64,000 bases of DNA, taken from the NCBI GenBank assembly GCA_947493195.1, contig CANLQG010000007.1, positions 95,062 to 159,061 on the forward strand, given 5' to 3'. The position numbers and the translations under genes were made by a program. Position 1 is the stretch's first letter. Each line of letters begins with the position of its first letter. Origin of the DNA: an uncultured Sphingomonadaceae bacterium (GTDB lineage Bacteria > Pseudomonadota > Alphaproteobacteria > Sphingomonadales > Sphingomonadaceae). This document shows positions 33,626 to 42,371 of the stretch, piece by piece. The notes beneath the pieces are model-generated. The model made no database searches. It saw only the letters and a program-made list of their open reading frames with translations, and was not told the DNA's origin.

Positions 33626-34513
33626 ATGAAACGGCACAGGTTCGAAGACGGGGAGCTGACCCCGCCAAACCGGTTCGACATCGACTATATCGCTCCCCAG
33701 GGGGATGTCGCGGCGTTCGTTACCACCTTCTATCACTTTAGCTGCGATGATGCGCTCGTGAGGGACATCCAGCCCGCAGCGGTCGGCCAGCTGTCGCTGT
33801 TTCCGCATGGCAAGGGGCGCATCAGCCTGCCCGATGGCGGCTATGATGATTCGCACGAAGTGAACCTGCTGACGCCGCTGGCCTGTGCCCTGCGTATCGA
33901 AGTGGAGGGGCCTTTTCACGCGGTTGGCGCCGCGCTTTCTCCGCTGGGATGGGCAGCCCTTACGGGTCTGCATGCACAGGAACACGCGAACAGGTTGTAT
34001 GACGCAGCCGACTGGCTCCCTGCCGAAATCGCGGAGCGGAGCAGGGAATTGTGTGCCGGTTACCGCAATGGCTCGGTTACTGCAGCGGAGATGGTGGAGG
34101 AACTGGCGCGATTGATCCTGACCCATGTCAGGCCACCGCGCCAGCCCCACCTTGAGCTGATGAAGACGACAGGGGCCTGGCTTTCCGGCAGTCTGCTACC
34201 CGATGTAGAGGATCTGTACGCCGCCAGCCGCTTTTCCCGCCGGCAGACGCAGCGGCTGGTGCAGCAGTACTTCGGTGTGTCGCCCGTCGCCCTTCGCCGC
34301 AAGTATCGCGCCCTGCGTGCCGCTGCAGCCCTTTCGCAACCCGATCTTTCGGATGAACAGGCGGCACTCATCCAGGATGCCTTTTACGACCAGCCGCACA
34401 TGATCCACGAGATCCGGGAATTCGTCGGAAGAACGCCCGCGAGGCTGGCGGACGACGAATCGCCGTACCTGCGCGAACTGATCGACGGGAAGAACCTGCG
34501 CGAACTTGGATGA
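33626..34513 (+). CDS. AraC-family transcriptional regulator
   Basis: The 295-residue product has an N-terminal sensing half and a C-terminal AraC-type double helix-turn-helix (about 185-285), including LYAASRFSRRQTQRLVQQYFGVSPVALRRKYRALRA. The second recognition region (IHEIREFVGRTPARLA) is degenerate in the usual way. The ATG at 33626 is chosen, because residues encoded upstream would run through the terminator. It is not obviously linked to the suf operon that follows 106 bases later. Confidence 0.8.
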   Translation: MKRHRFEDGELTPPNRFDIDYIAPQGDVAAFVTTFYHFSCDDALVRDIQPAAVGQLSLFPHGKGRISLPDGGYDDSHEVNLLTPLACALRIEVEGPFHAVGAALSPLGWAALTGLHAQEHANRLYDAADWLPAEIAERSRELCAGYRNGSVTAAEMVEELARLILTHVRPPRQPHLELMKTTGAWLSGSLLPDVEDLYAASRFSRRQTQRLVQQYFGVSPVALRRKYRALRAAAALSQPDLSDEQAALIQDAFYDQPHMIHEIREFVGRTPARLADDESPYLRELIDGKNLRELG

Positions 34514-34590
34514 GCCTGCGCGAAGAGAATTGCTAACGACTCGCAACAGGCGGAAATGGCTTGATTCCGCCAGATTTACGCATAGGTGAC

Positions 34591-34615
34591 TAATCGGAAC
34601 AGATCGGTCCGATTA
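34591..34615. promoter_or_regulatory. Candidate operator of the suf regulator
   Basis: TAATCGGA (34591-34598) and TCCGATTA (34608-34615) form a perfect 8-bp inverted repeat with nine bases between, ending five bases before the Rrf2 ATG. A weak promoter, TTGATT (34561) with TAGGTG (34583), would start transcription within it. The most likely ligand is the Rrf2 protein encoded immediately downstream, in an autoregulatory loop. This is inferred. Confidence 0.55.
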
Positions 34616-34619
34616 AACT

Positions 34620-35036
34620 ATGCGCCTATCGAATCTTGCAGATTACGCCGTCGTCACGATGAGTCAGGCCGCGCGTCATTGCGGCGGCGGGCGCACGTCT
34701 GCGGCGGAACTGGCCGAGGAGACCGGCCTGCCTGCGCCCACGGTGCAGAAAGTGGTCAGCAAGCTGACGGCGGCGGGCCTCTTAAGGTCGGCAAGGGGCG
34801 CGGGGGGCGGATTGCAGCTGGCGCGCCCGGCGGCGGCGATCAGCCTCGCCGACATTGTCGAGGCGATGGAAGGGCCGATCGCGCTCACCTCCTGCGTTGA
34901 TGAAGGACGGCACGATTGCGCGCTGGAGGGCAGCTGCGCGGTGCAGCCGCACTGGCCGATTGTGAACAATGCTCTGCGCGGCGCGCTGGCGAATATCTCG
35001 CTGGTGCAGCTGGCAAGAACGGAAGAAATGGCATGA
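34620..35036 (+). CDS. Rrf2-family Fe-S-sensing regulator of the suf operon
   Basis: The 138-residue product is an Rrf2/IscR-type winged-helix protein: [18 protein letters not shown], the recognition helix in [19 protein letters not shown], and wing [27 protein letters not shown]. Cys92, Cys100 and Cys106 ([16 protein letters not shown]) are placed like the three cluster-binding cysteines of IscR. It should repress suf when cluster supply is adequate. Its stop overlaps the sufB start (ATGA). Confidence 0.93.
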   Translation: MRLSNLADYAVVTMSQAARHCGGGRTSAAELAEETGLPAPTVQKVVSKLTAAGLLRSARGAGGGLQLARPAAAISLADIVEAMEGPIALTSCVDEGRHDCALEGSCAVQPHWPIVNNALRGALANISLVQLARTEEMA

Positions 35037-36514
35037 ACGAACAAGTCGAAGTGAAAGACCGCGAAGCGCGCGAGGCGGCCGATAGGGCAGCCGAGTACGA
35101 GCATGGCTGGTCCTCCGACATCGAGACGGAATTCGCGGAAAAGGGCCTTTCCGAGGATACCGTCCGCTTCATTTCGGGCAAGAAGGGTGAGCCCGAATGG
35201 ATGCTCGACTGGCGGCTGAAGGCCTTCCGCCTGTGGCAGGAAATGGAAGAGCCGAACTGGGCCAAGCTTGGCTATCCGGAAATCGACTACCAGGATGCCT
35301 ATTACTACGCCGCTCCGAAGAAGAAGGAGCAGCTTGAATCGCTCGACGAACTCGATCCGGAGATCAAGTCCGTCTATGACAAGCTCGGTATCCCGATTGC
35401 AGAGCAGGAAGTGCTCGCCGGGGTGAAGGGCGCGCGTAAGGTGGCGGTGGATGCAGTGTTCGATAGCGTCAGCGTTGCCACCACCTTCCGCAAGGAGCTG
35501 GAATCCGCCGGCGTCATTTTCCTCTCGATTTCCGAAGCGCTGAAGAAGCACCCGGACCTCGTAAAGAAGTGGCTCGGCAAGGTGGTGCCGCAGCGTGACA
35601 ACTACTTTGCCTGCCTCAACGCGGCAGTCTTTTCGGACGGCACCTTCGTCTACGTGCCCGAAGGCGTGCGTTGCCCGATGGAGCTTTCCACCTATTTCCG
35701 CATCAATGCCGAGAACACCGGCCAGTTCGAACGCACGCTGATCATTGCCGAAAAGGGCAGCTATGTCAGCTACCTGGAAGGCTGTACCGCGCCCATGCGC
35801 GACGAGAACCAGCTGCACGCCGCAGTGGTGGAACTGGTCGCGATGGAAGATGCCGAGATCAAGTATTCGACCGTGCAGAACTGGTATCCCGGCAACTCCG
35901 AGGGTGTTGGCGGGATCTACAACTTCGTCACCAAGCGCGGCCTGTGCCAAGGCGACCGCTCCAAGATTTCTTGGACGCAGGTGGAAACCGGTTCTGCGGT
36001 AACGTGGAAATATCCCAGCTGCGTGCTGAACGGCGAGAACAGCGTGGGCGAGTTCTACTCGGTCGCGGTTACAAATAACCACCAGCAGGCCGATACGGGA
36101 ACCAAGATGGTTCACAACGGCAAGGGCTCGCGCTCCACGATCATTTCCAAGGGTATTTCGGCGGGCAAGTCGAACAACACCTATCGCGGACTGGTGCGCG
36201 TGGCGGCCAATGCCGACAACGTTCGCAACCGGACCGAGTGCGACAGCCTGCTGCTGGGTGACCAGTGCGGCGCGCACACCGTGCCCTATATCGAGGTGAA
36301 GAACCCCAGCGCCCAGATCGAGCACGAGGCCACGACCAGCAAGATCAGCGACGATCAGCTGTTCTACGCCATGCAACGTGGGCTGGATGAGGAAGAAGCG
36401 GTGGCCCTGATTGTCAACGGCTTTGCCAAGGAAGTGCTGAAAGAGCTGCCGATGGAATTCGCTGTCGAGGCGCAGAAGTTGCTGGCGATCTCGCTTGAGG
36501 GGAGCGTGGGGTGA
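35033..36514 (+). CDS. sufB: Fe-S cluster scaffold subunit SufB
   Basis: SufB is the scaffold of the SufBC2D complex, where clusters are assembled. The 493-residue product shows conserved SufB blocks: [54 protein letters not shown] and the C-terminal [23 protein letters not shown]. The ATG at 35033 is coupled to the regulator's stop. A longer in-frame reading upstream overlaps the regulator and is rejected. Confidence 0.97.
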   Translation: MNEQVEVKDREAREAADRAAEYEHGWSSDIETEFAEKGLSEDTVRFISGKKGEPEWMLDWRLKAFRLWQEMEEPNWAKLGYPEIDYQDAYYYAAPKKKEQLESLDELDPEIKSVYDKLGIPIAEQEVLAGVKGARKVAVDAVFDSVSVATTFRKELESAGVIFLSISEALKKHPDLVKKWLGKVVPQRDNYFACLNAAVFSDGTFVYVPEGVRCPMELSTYFRINAENTGQFERTLIIAEKGSYVSYLEGCTAPMRDENQLHAAVVELVAMEDAEIKYSTVQNWYPGNSEGVGGIYNFVTKRGLCQGDRSKISWTQVETGSAVTWKYPSCVLNGENSVGEFYSVAVTNNHQQADTGTKMVHNGKGSRSTIISKGISAGKSNNTYRGLVRVAANADNVRNRTECDSLLLGDQCGAHTVPYIEVKNPSAQIEHEATTSKISDDQLFYAMQRGLDEEEAVALIVNGFAKEVLKELPMEFAVEAQKLLAISLEGSVG

Positions 36515-37059
36515 CCGAACGCAAGACCCTGAACCTTCGAGACGCCTCGGACGCCGAAGCCCCCGCGATCAAGAAGCGTGGGCGTGGCTGGGAAATTTCC
36601 GACAAGCGGCTCGACAACCTGCACGAGCAGGCGCGCAAGATGCGCCGCCATGCCAGCGAAGCGCACAAGGCGCTGGCCGAACGGTTCGCCAAGGCGGACC
36701 TTGGCAAGTACACCTTCAAGCGGTTCGCCGTGGTGGGCAGCGCGATTGTCGATTTCAACTGCCACAACCTCGGCATGGCCATCGTGATCGACGAGGAAGA
36801 CGACGACGAGAACCTGAACCGTCGCCGCGACAAGACGCTGGAAGCTGTCGGCGTAAAGGTGATGCACCTCAAGGCTGCCGACGTGCGGGAAAACATGGAC
36901 GACGTGCTCAAGCGCATCACCGCCGGAATGCGCCTGCGCATCGCCGACAAGGGCGACGCGCGCCGCCGTCACGAAGCAGAAAATCCCCGGCAGACCCGCC
37001 CGCGCTATGATCGCGAAGGCAATGGGCCTCCCCGCAGAAACAACACACGGAACGACTGA
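36511..37059 (+). CDS. DUF559-like (PD-(D/E)XK fold) protein inside the suf operon
   Basis: The 182-residue product starts at a GTG overlapping the sufB stop, preceded by GAGGGGAG. It has a basic helical N-terminal half ([20 protein letters not shown]) and then a DUF559-like core, [29 protein letters not shown]...[22 protein letters not shown]. Asp81 (IVDF) aligns with a nuclease catalytic Asp, but the usual E-x-D is replaced by Asp94-Glu95-Glu96. The tail is disordered, rich in R, N and P. Both ends overlap sufB and sufC, so it is cotranslated with them. Its role is unknown. Confidence 0.78.
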   Translation: MTERKTLNLRDASDAEAPAIKKRGRGWEISDKRLDNLHEQARKMRRHASEAHKALAERFAKADLGKYTFKRFAVVGSAIVDFNCHNLGMAIVIDEEDDDENLNRRRDKTLEAVGVKVMHLKAADVRENMDDVLKRITAGMRLRIADKGDARRRHEAENPRQTRPRYDREGNGPPRRNNTRND

Positions 37060-37817
37060 TGCTGAAAATTGAAAACCTCCACGCCGAGATCACTGGTGAC
37101 TCCGGGGCAAAGGAAATCCTCAAGGGCCTTTCGCTTGAAGTGAACGCTGGCGAGATCCACGCGATCATGGGGCCGAACGGCGCGGGCAAGTCTACCCTGG
37201 CTTACGTGCTGGGCGGGCGTCCGGGCTACGAAGTCACGCAAGGCACCGTGACTTTCAACGGCAAGGACCTGCTGGACATGGAGCCCCACGAACGCGCCGC
37301 TCTCGGCATGTTCCTCGGCTTTCAGTACCCGGTCGAGATTCCCGGTGTTTCCAACGTGCAGTTCCTGCGCGAGGCGCTCAACTCGCAGCGCAGGGCGCGC
37401 GGGGAAGAGCTGCTTTCGGGCGGCGAGTTCCTGAAACTCGCCAAGCAAAAGGCCGGGCTGCTGAAACTCGACATGGAAATGCTGAAGCGCAACGTGAACG
37501 TCGGCTTTTCCGGCGGCGAGAAGAAGCGCAACGAAATGGTGCAGATGGGCATCCTCGACCCCGCTTTCGCAGTGCTGGACGAGACCGATTCCGGCCTCGA
37601 CATCGACGCGCTGAAAGTGGTGGGCGAGGGCATCAACGCCATCATGCGCAAGGGCGACAAGGCCGTGCTGCTCATCACCCACTACCAGCGCCTGCTCGAC
37701 TACGTTGAGCCGGACTTCGTACATATCCTTTCTGCCGGGCAGATCGTGAAGACCGGCGGTGCCGACCTTGCGAAGCAGCTTGAAGCGGAAGGCTATGACG
37801 AGGTGATGGCGGCATGA
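37059..37817 (+). CDS. sufC: Fe-S assembly ATPase SufC
   Basis: SufC is the ABC-type ATPase that drives conformational change of SufBCD. The 252-residue product has Walker A GPNGAGKST at about 38-46, the Q-loop FLGFQYPVEIPGV, signature SGGEKKRNE from 151, and Walker B AVLDETDSGLD. It overlaps the preceding gene by one base and sufD by four. Confidence 0.97.
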   Translation: MLKIENLHAEITGDSGAKEILKGLSLEVNAGEIHAIMGPNGAGKSTLAYVLGGRPGYEVTQGTVTFNGKDLLDMEPHERAALGMFLGFQYPVEIPGVSNVQFLREALNSQRRARGEELLSGGEFLKLAKQKAGLLKLDMEMLKRNVNVGFSGGEKKRNEMVQMGILDPAFAVLDETDSGLDIDALKVVGEGINAIMRKGDKAVLLITHYQRLLDYVEPDFVHILSAGQIVKTGGADLAKQLEAEGYDEVMAA

Positions 37818-38575
37818 GCCAGCAAAACCCGACACTGAAGGACGAGGAATGGCGCTATGCGGACGCCAAGGCGCTCGCCGCGCTGTCTCCCGATACGTTC
37901 GAAGCCTGGCGCGATATCGATGTTGCCCCCGGTGAAACCCACCGCGAGTGCTTCGTGCTGCACGCTGCCGAGCCTTCCCTCACGCGCATCCGCGCCAAGG
38001 TGGGCGAAGGCGCGCGGCTGGAACTGTTCGCGGTCAACCTGGGCGGCGATTACACCCGCATGGAAGTGATTACGCGCCTCGAAACCGGCGCGCATTTCGA
38101 ATTCGGCGGCGTGACCATCGGTGGCGGCGATGCCGTGCGCGAATTCGTGACTCGCACCACGCACGATGAGCCCGAAGCGACGTCCAACCAGGTAGTCCGC
38201 GCCGTCCACTGGGGCGAGGCGACCGGCAATTTCCTCGGCGCGATCAACGTGGGCCGGGGCGGCCAGCGCACCGATGCGGCGCAGGATTTCAAGGCATTGG
38301 TGCTGGAAAAGGGCGCGGCCGCCAATGCCAAGCCCGAGCTCGAGATCTTTGCCGATGATGTAAAGTGCGCCCACGGCGCCGCCATCGGGCAGATGGACGA
38401 GATGGCCCGCTATTACATGGCGAGCCGGGGCATCGCCCCCGATCTTGCCAAGAAGCTGCTGGTCCGCGCCTTCATCGCCGACGCGCTTGCCGCGCTGGAG
38501 GACGAGCGCGAGGCCGAACGCCTGCTCGACACCGCACTGGCCGTGCTGGACGATGCCGAAGCGATGATCGCATGA
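37814..38575 (+). CDS. sufD: Fe-S assembly scaffold subunit SufD (short form)
   Basis: SufD pairs with SufB and SufC in the scaffold complex. At 253 residues it lacks much of the N-terminal helical domain of the roughly 420-residue E. coli SufD. It keeps the beta-helix core and the C-terminal motif FADDVKCAHGAAIGQMDEMARYYMASRGI with its conserved Cys-Ala-His. It is coupled by four-base overlaps to sufC and sufS. Confidence 0.93.
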   Translation: MSQQNPTLKDEEWRYADAKALAALSPDTFEAWRDIDVAPGETHRECFVLHAAEPSLTRIRAKVGEGARLELFAVNLGGDYTRMEVITRLETGAHFEFGGVTIGGGDAVREFVTRTTHDEPEATSNQVVRAVHWGEATGNFLGAINVGRGGQRTDAAQDFKALVLEKGAAANAKPELEIFADDVKCAHGAAIGQMDEMARYYMASRGIAPDLAKKLLVRAFIADALAALEDEREAERLLDTALAVLDDAEAMIA

Positions 38576-39765
38576 GCCTGACCGACGCCGCCATCCAGTC
38601 TCGCAAGGCCGATTTTCCCGGCATGGTCACGGCCGATGGCCAGCCGTGGCACTACCTCGATTCGGCTGCGACCGCGCAAAAGCCGCACGTGGTTATCGAT
38701 ACGGTGGCCCGTGCCCTGGGCGCGGACTACGCGACGGTGCATCGCGGCGTCTATTCCCGCTCGGCCGAGATGACACTGGGTTACGAGGCCGCGCGGCGCC
38801 GGGTGGCGCAGTTCATCGGCGGGCAGGAGGACGAGATCGTCTTCACCCGCGGCGCGACCGAGGCGATCAACCTGCTGGCCTACAGCTACCCCGACAAGGG
38901 CCGCGTGCTACTGTCGGAACTGGAACACCATTCCAACATCGTGCCGTGGCAACTGGCCGGTTGGCAGGTCGACGTTTGCCCGATCACGGAGGACGGCCAG
39001 ATCGACCTCAACGCGGCCGAGGAAATGCTGACGACCGAACACACGATGGTGGCCTTCGCGCACGTGTCCAACGTGCTGGGCAGCGTGGTTGATGCCAAGC
39101 GCGCCGCCGACCTGGCGCATTCCGTAGGTGCAAAGCTGCTGCTGGACGGCTGCCAGGCCGTGCCCCGCGTGGCGGTGGATGTTGCCGCGCTCGACTGCGA
39201 TTTCTACGCCTTTTCCTCGCACAAGCTATACGGCCCGACCGGCATCGGCGCACTGTGGGGCCGGGCTGACCTGCTTGCCGCGATGCCCCCCTGGCAGGGC
39301 GGCGGGGCGATGATCGACAAGGTCGGTTTCGCAAACACCACCTATGCCCCCGCGCCCCAGCGGTTTGAGGCAGGTACCCCCGCGATCGTCGAGGCCATCG
39401 GCTTTGCCGCGGCCTGCGATTACGTGTCCGGCATCGGGCTGGAAGCCATTCACGCCCACGAGGCCGAACTCGTGCGGCAGACTCGCGAGGCCCTTCGCGG
39501 CATGAACGATGTCACGCTCTACGGGCCCGACGACAGCGCCGGGATCGTCAGCTTCATGCTGGACGGGGTTCACCCGCACGATCTGGGCACCATATTGGAT
39601 GAAGAGAATGTGGCGATCCGCGCAGGGCATCACTGCGCGCAACCGCTGATGGAGAAGCTGGGCATACCCGCCACCGCGCGTGCCAGCTTCGGGATTTACT
39701 CCGACGAGGAAGACGTCGCCGCGCTGATACGCGGCATCGAACGCACCAAGAGGATTTTCGGCTGA
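38572..39765 (+). CDS. sufS: Cysteine desulfurase SufS
   Basis: SufS removes sulfur from cysteine as a persulfide using pyridoxal phosphate. The 397-residue group II desulfurase has the PLP Lys218 in SSHKLYGPTG, DGCQAVPR with the PLP-contacting Asp, HHSNIVPW, and the persulfide-carrying Cys355 in RAGHHCAQPLM. The ATG at 38572 overlaps the sufD stop. No sufE or sufU gene was found in the operon. Confidence 0.97.
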   Translation: MSLTDAAIQSRKADFPGMVTADGQPWHYLDSAATAQKPHVVIDTVARALGADYATVHRGVYSRSAEMTLGYEAARRRVAQFIGGQEDEIVFTRGATEAINLLAYSYPDKGRVLLSELEHHSNIVPWQLAGWQVDVCPITEDGQIDLNAAEEMLTTEHTMVAFAHVSNVLGSVVDAKRAADLAHSVGAKLLLDGCQAVPRVAVDVAALDCDFYAFSSHKLYGPTGIGALWGRADLLAAMPPWQGGGAMIDKVGFANTTYAPAPQRFEAGTPAIVEAIGFAAACDYVSGIGLEAIHAHEAELVRQTREALRGMNDVTLYGPDDSAGIVSFMLDGVHPHDLGTILDEENVAIRAGHHCAQPLMEKLGIPATARASFGIYSDEEDVAALIRGIERTKRIFG

Positions 39766-40283
39766 TGGCAAATCAGGACAACATGACCAAGAACGACGAC
39801 AAGGATTTCGTGGCTGCGCCCTCGCCCACCGAAATCGTGGCCGAGAAACCGCCACGCGCCCGTGTGTCCGACGCACCTGTGCCGGAGGAGACGGCGGGCG
39901 AGAAGCTGGACCGCAAGCGCGATTACCTCGAAGGATTCCTGCAGAAGAAGCCCGAAGGCATCACCCCCGGCGAACCCGGCGGCGAACTGCACCAGTCGGT
40001 TATCGATGCGCTGAAGGACATCTACGATCCGGAAATTCCGGTGAACATTTACGACCTCGGCCTGATCTATAATGTCGAGGTGGCAGAAGATGCCGATGTG
40101 AAAGTCACCATGACGCTCACCACGCCGCACTGTCCTGTCGCGGAAACCATGCCCAACGAAATCGAGATGCGCGTGATGGGCCTTCCCGGCGTGCGCGATG
40201 CCGAGGTTGTCGTAACCTGGGATCCGCCCTGGGACCCCTCCAAGATGAGCGACGAGGCACGGCTCGAACTGGGGATGCTGTGA
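39765..40283 (+). CDS. sufT: SUF accessory protein SufT (MIP18/DUF59)
   Basis: SufT-type MIP18 proteins help mature Fe-S proteins, especially under high demand. The 172-residue product has a poorly conserved N-terminal 70 residues followed by the MIP18 domain: VIDALKDIYDPEIPVNIYDLGLIY, TMTLTTPHCPVAETMPNEIE (with the conserved Cys) and VVVTWDPPWDPSKMS. It shares one base with the sufS stop. Confidence 0.92.
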   Translation: MANQDNMTKNDDKDFVAAPSPTEIVAEKPPRARVSDAPVPEETAGEKLDRKRDYLEGFLQKKPEGITPGEPGGELHQSVIDALKDIYDPEIPVNIYDLGLIYNVEVAEDADVKVTMTLTTPHCPVAETMPNEIEMRVMGLPGVRDAEVVVTWDPPWDPSKMSDEARLELGML

Positions 40284-40780
40284 GCCCCGACGCGCCGACA
40301 CTGACGGTCGAGCTGGCCGACTACGCGGACCCCGCCGACGCGGCGGCGCTGGTGTCGCTGCTCGATACCTATGCCCGCGATCCCATGGGCGGCGGCGAAC
40401 CGCTGCCGGAGGAGACGCGCGATACCCTGGTAGAGGCGCTCGCGGCGTTTCCCGGTGCCTTCAGCCTGATTGCCCGGCTCGACGATGTTCCGGTGGGCCT
40501 TGCCAACTGCATCACCGGTTTCTCCACCTTCGCAGCCGCGCCGCTGGTCAACATCCACGATCTCGCCGTGCTGCCGGGCCATCGCGGCCATGGCATCGGC
40601 AGGGCGTTGATGGACGCCGTAGAGGCCGAGGCCTTGAAGCGCGGCGCATGCAAGATCACATTGGAAGTGCTGAGCGGAAACGAGACCGCCAAGGCGCTTT
40701 ACGCGAATTGCGGCTATGGCAACTACGAACTCGACCCCGCCGCTGGCAAAGCCATGTTCTGGCAGAAGAAACTGATATGA
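40280..40780 (+). CDS. GNAT-family acetyltransferase in the suf operon
   Basis: The 166-residue product starts at a GTG inside the sufT end. It has the GNAT acetyl-CoA-binding motif VLPGHRGHGIGRALMDAVEAEA and the C-terminal NETAKALYANCGYGNYEL. The substrate is unknown. The four-base overlaps with sufT and sufA place it firmly in the operon, which suggests but does not prove a part in Fe-S metabolism. Confidence 0.88.
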   Translation: MSPDAPTLTVELADYADPADAAALVSLLDTYARDPMGGGEPLPEETRDTLVEALAAFPGAFSLIARLDDVPVGLANCITGFSTFAAAPLVNIHDLAVLPGHRGHGIGRALMDAVEAEALKRGACKITLEVLSGNETAKALYANCGYGNYELDPAAGKAMFWQKKLI

Positions 40781-41136
40781 CCGATACCAAGACCCGCCCC
40801 GCCCCCAAGGCTGCAGTGATCCTGACCCCCGCTGCGGAGCAGCGCGTGGCCGACCTGATGGCGCGCGCTCCCTCCGACGCGATCGGCGTGAAACTGTCGA
40901 CACCGCGCCGGGGCTGCTCGGGCCTCGCCTACTCGGTCGATTACGTTACCGAGGAAGTGGCGTTCGACGAGAAGATCGAGACGCCGGGAGGCACCTTCTA
41001 CATTGATGGCGCCAGCGTGCTTTACCTGATCGGCAGCACGATGGACTGGGTGGAAGACGATTTCACCGCTGGTTTCACCTTCGAGAATCCCAACGCCAAG
41101 GGTGCCTGCGGCTGCGGTGAAAGCTTCATGGTGTGA
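40777..41136 (+). CDS. sufA: A-type Fe-S carrier SufA
   Basis: SufA accepts clusters from SufBCD and passes them on. The 119-residue product has the three ligand cysteines, Cys47 in RRGCSGLAY and Cys111/Cys113 in GACGCGESF. It closes the suf operon. Its last bases overlap the end of a small membrane-protein gene on the other strand. Confidence 0.94.
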   Translation: MTDTKTRPAPKAAVILTPAAEQRVADLMARAPSDAIGVKLSTPRRGCSGLAYSVDYVTEEVAFDEKIETPGGTFYIDGASVLYLIGSTMDWVEDDFTAGFTFENPNAKGACGCGESFMV

Positions 41137-41344
41137 TTGCAGACCCGCCGATCTTGGCCTGGTGTTCTACTGCTCGGCCCAGATCTGAAAGGTAAAGCAC
41201 GCCCCAGGCGAGGAGCCCGATCACCGCCAGCACAGCAAGGCGGCGAGCAATGTGCCTCACTCTGCGTTCGCGCATCAGACGGTCATAAGCCTCGGTTCCT
41301 TCCTCCGGATCGAGCGTAACCAGAGCATCGCGCCAATTTCGCAT
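41126..41344 (-). CDS. Small single-pass membrane protein
   Basis: The 72-residue product has a soluble N-terminus (MRNWRDALVTLDPEEGTEAYDRLM), a basic stretch and one hydrophobic helix (about 39-57). It follows the repeat protein gene by seven bases on the same strand and is probably cotranscribed. Its stop lies inside the 3' end of sufA, antisense. No known family. Confidence 0.6.
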   Translation of the reverse strand: MRNWRDALVTLDPEEGTEAYDRLMRERRVRHIARRLAVLAVIGLLAWGVLYLSDLGRAVEHQAKIGGSAITP

Positions 41345-41351
41345 TATGAGT

Positions 41352-42293
41352 TCAAGCTTCGCCGGTTTCCTCGGCAATGAACTCCAGCAGCGCCCGATCG
41401 TACTCATCGACTTCGCCGCTCCTGGCGATCTCGGCATCGAGCCATTCCTGCTCGAACGCGGTCACCGCGGCATCCTGCGTGACAAGCTCTTCGCGGCTCT
41501 CAACAGAATTGCGCCGTCCGAACACTACGCCAAAGGCGGTGGGAGCGGACCTTGCCATCTTGTCCATGAAGCGGCCCACGCTGGCCTTGTTGTCGCCGAC
41601 GAAAGTTTCGAGTTCAACCATCCGTTCGCGGCTGACCTGTGCCGTGTCGGCAGCGAAACCCATCAGGTAGTTGCCCACCGTCTGCACGAAAAGACGCTTG
41701 AATTCCGGCGTATTGTCCCTGCCGGCCACGGCATCCTTGATGCGGAACATCACTTCGGCTTCGCGGCGGCTGACGGCTGCCGGGCGATCGCTCGCCTGAC
41801 CGAAGATCACACGGCGCAGGATGCGGCATTCGGCCTGGCTGACGTGGCTGTCGGACAATTCGCCACCGCAGCGGGTGGGGCCGGTGCCTTCCAGAACTTC
41901 GCGCACCATGACGTCGAGGACGTAGGTCTTCAGACTTTCGGGCACGTTCTGGGCGCGCTCGATTATCGTGGTGAGCAGTTCAAGCTCGGTCATGGAGCAG
42001 ACCTTGCCGTCCGCCTCGACCTGCGCGATCAGCCATGCGCCTTCCTCGGCGCTGGCAAAGCCACGCGGTTCGCTGCCCTCGAGAACGTAGTTGCGGATCG
42101 CTTCGACGAAGAAGTCGGACCACTCGCGAGAGGGATTGTCGATGGCGTGCTCGGTCGCAAAGACCATCTCGGCTTCTTCTCGCGTCATGCGCCCATCAGC
42201 CCAGCCAGCCCGGCGCAGCGCCAGCACTTCTTCTGAACTGATCGAACGATCGGCAGCGGCGTGCCGGGCGATTTCGGCGAATTCAAGACTCAT
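41352..42293 (-). CDS. Uncharacterised acidic protein with internal repeats
   Basis: This 313-residue soluble protein is predicted to be all-helical. Two segments resemble each other: about 18-73 (RRAGWADGRMTREEAEMVF ... DFFVEAIRNYVLEG) and 149-212 (VSRREAEVMFRIKDAV ... LFVQTVGNYLMGF). A weaker copy may lie at 99-136. The pattern is reminiscent of TerB-like helical domains, but I cannot assign it. It is in an apparent operon with a small membrane protein. Confidence 0.7.
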   Translation of the reverse strand: MSLEFAEIARHAAADRSISSEEVLALRRAGWADGRMTREEAEMVFATEHAIDNPSREWSDFFVEAIRNYVLEGSEPRGFASAEEGAWLIAQVEADGKVCSMTELELLTTIIERAQNVPESLKTYVLDVMVREVLEGTGPTRCGGELSDSHVSQAECRILRRVIFGQASDRPAAVSRREAEVMFRIKDAVAGRDNTPEFKRLFVQTVGNYLMGFAADTAQVSRERMVELETFVGDNKASVGRFMDKMARSAPTAFGVVFGRRNSVESREELVTQDAAVTAFEQEWLDAEIARSGEVDEYDRALLEFIAEETGEA

Positions 42294-42371
42294 GGGGGCA
42301 GATCCTCCTGTGCATCAGGGGTCATGCCGCAACAGGCTTAAATTCGGGTTACCGGGCCCAAGTTTTCGCGC

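Noticed and set aside
34676..36376. 566-codon open frame antisense to the suf regulator and sufB
   Set aside because: Shadow of two well-identified genes.
36511..37059. Toxin or defence nuclease reading of the DUF559 protein
   Set aside because: Operon coupling to suf genes and an altered catalytic motif make a defence role unlikely.
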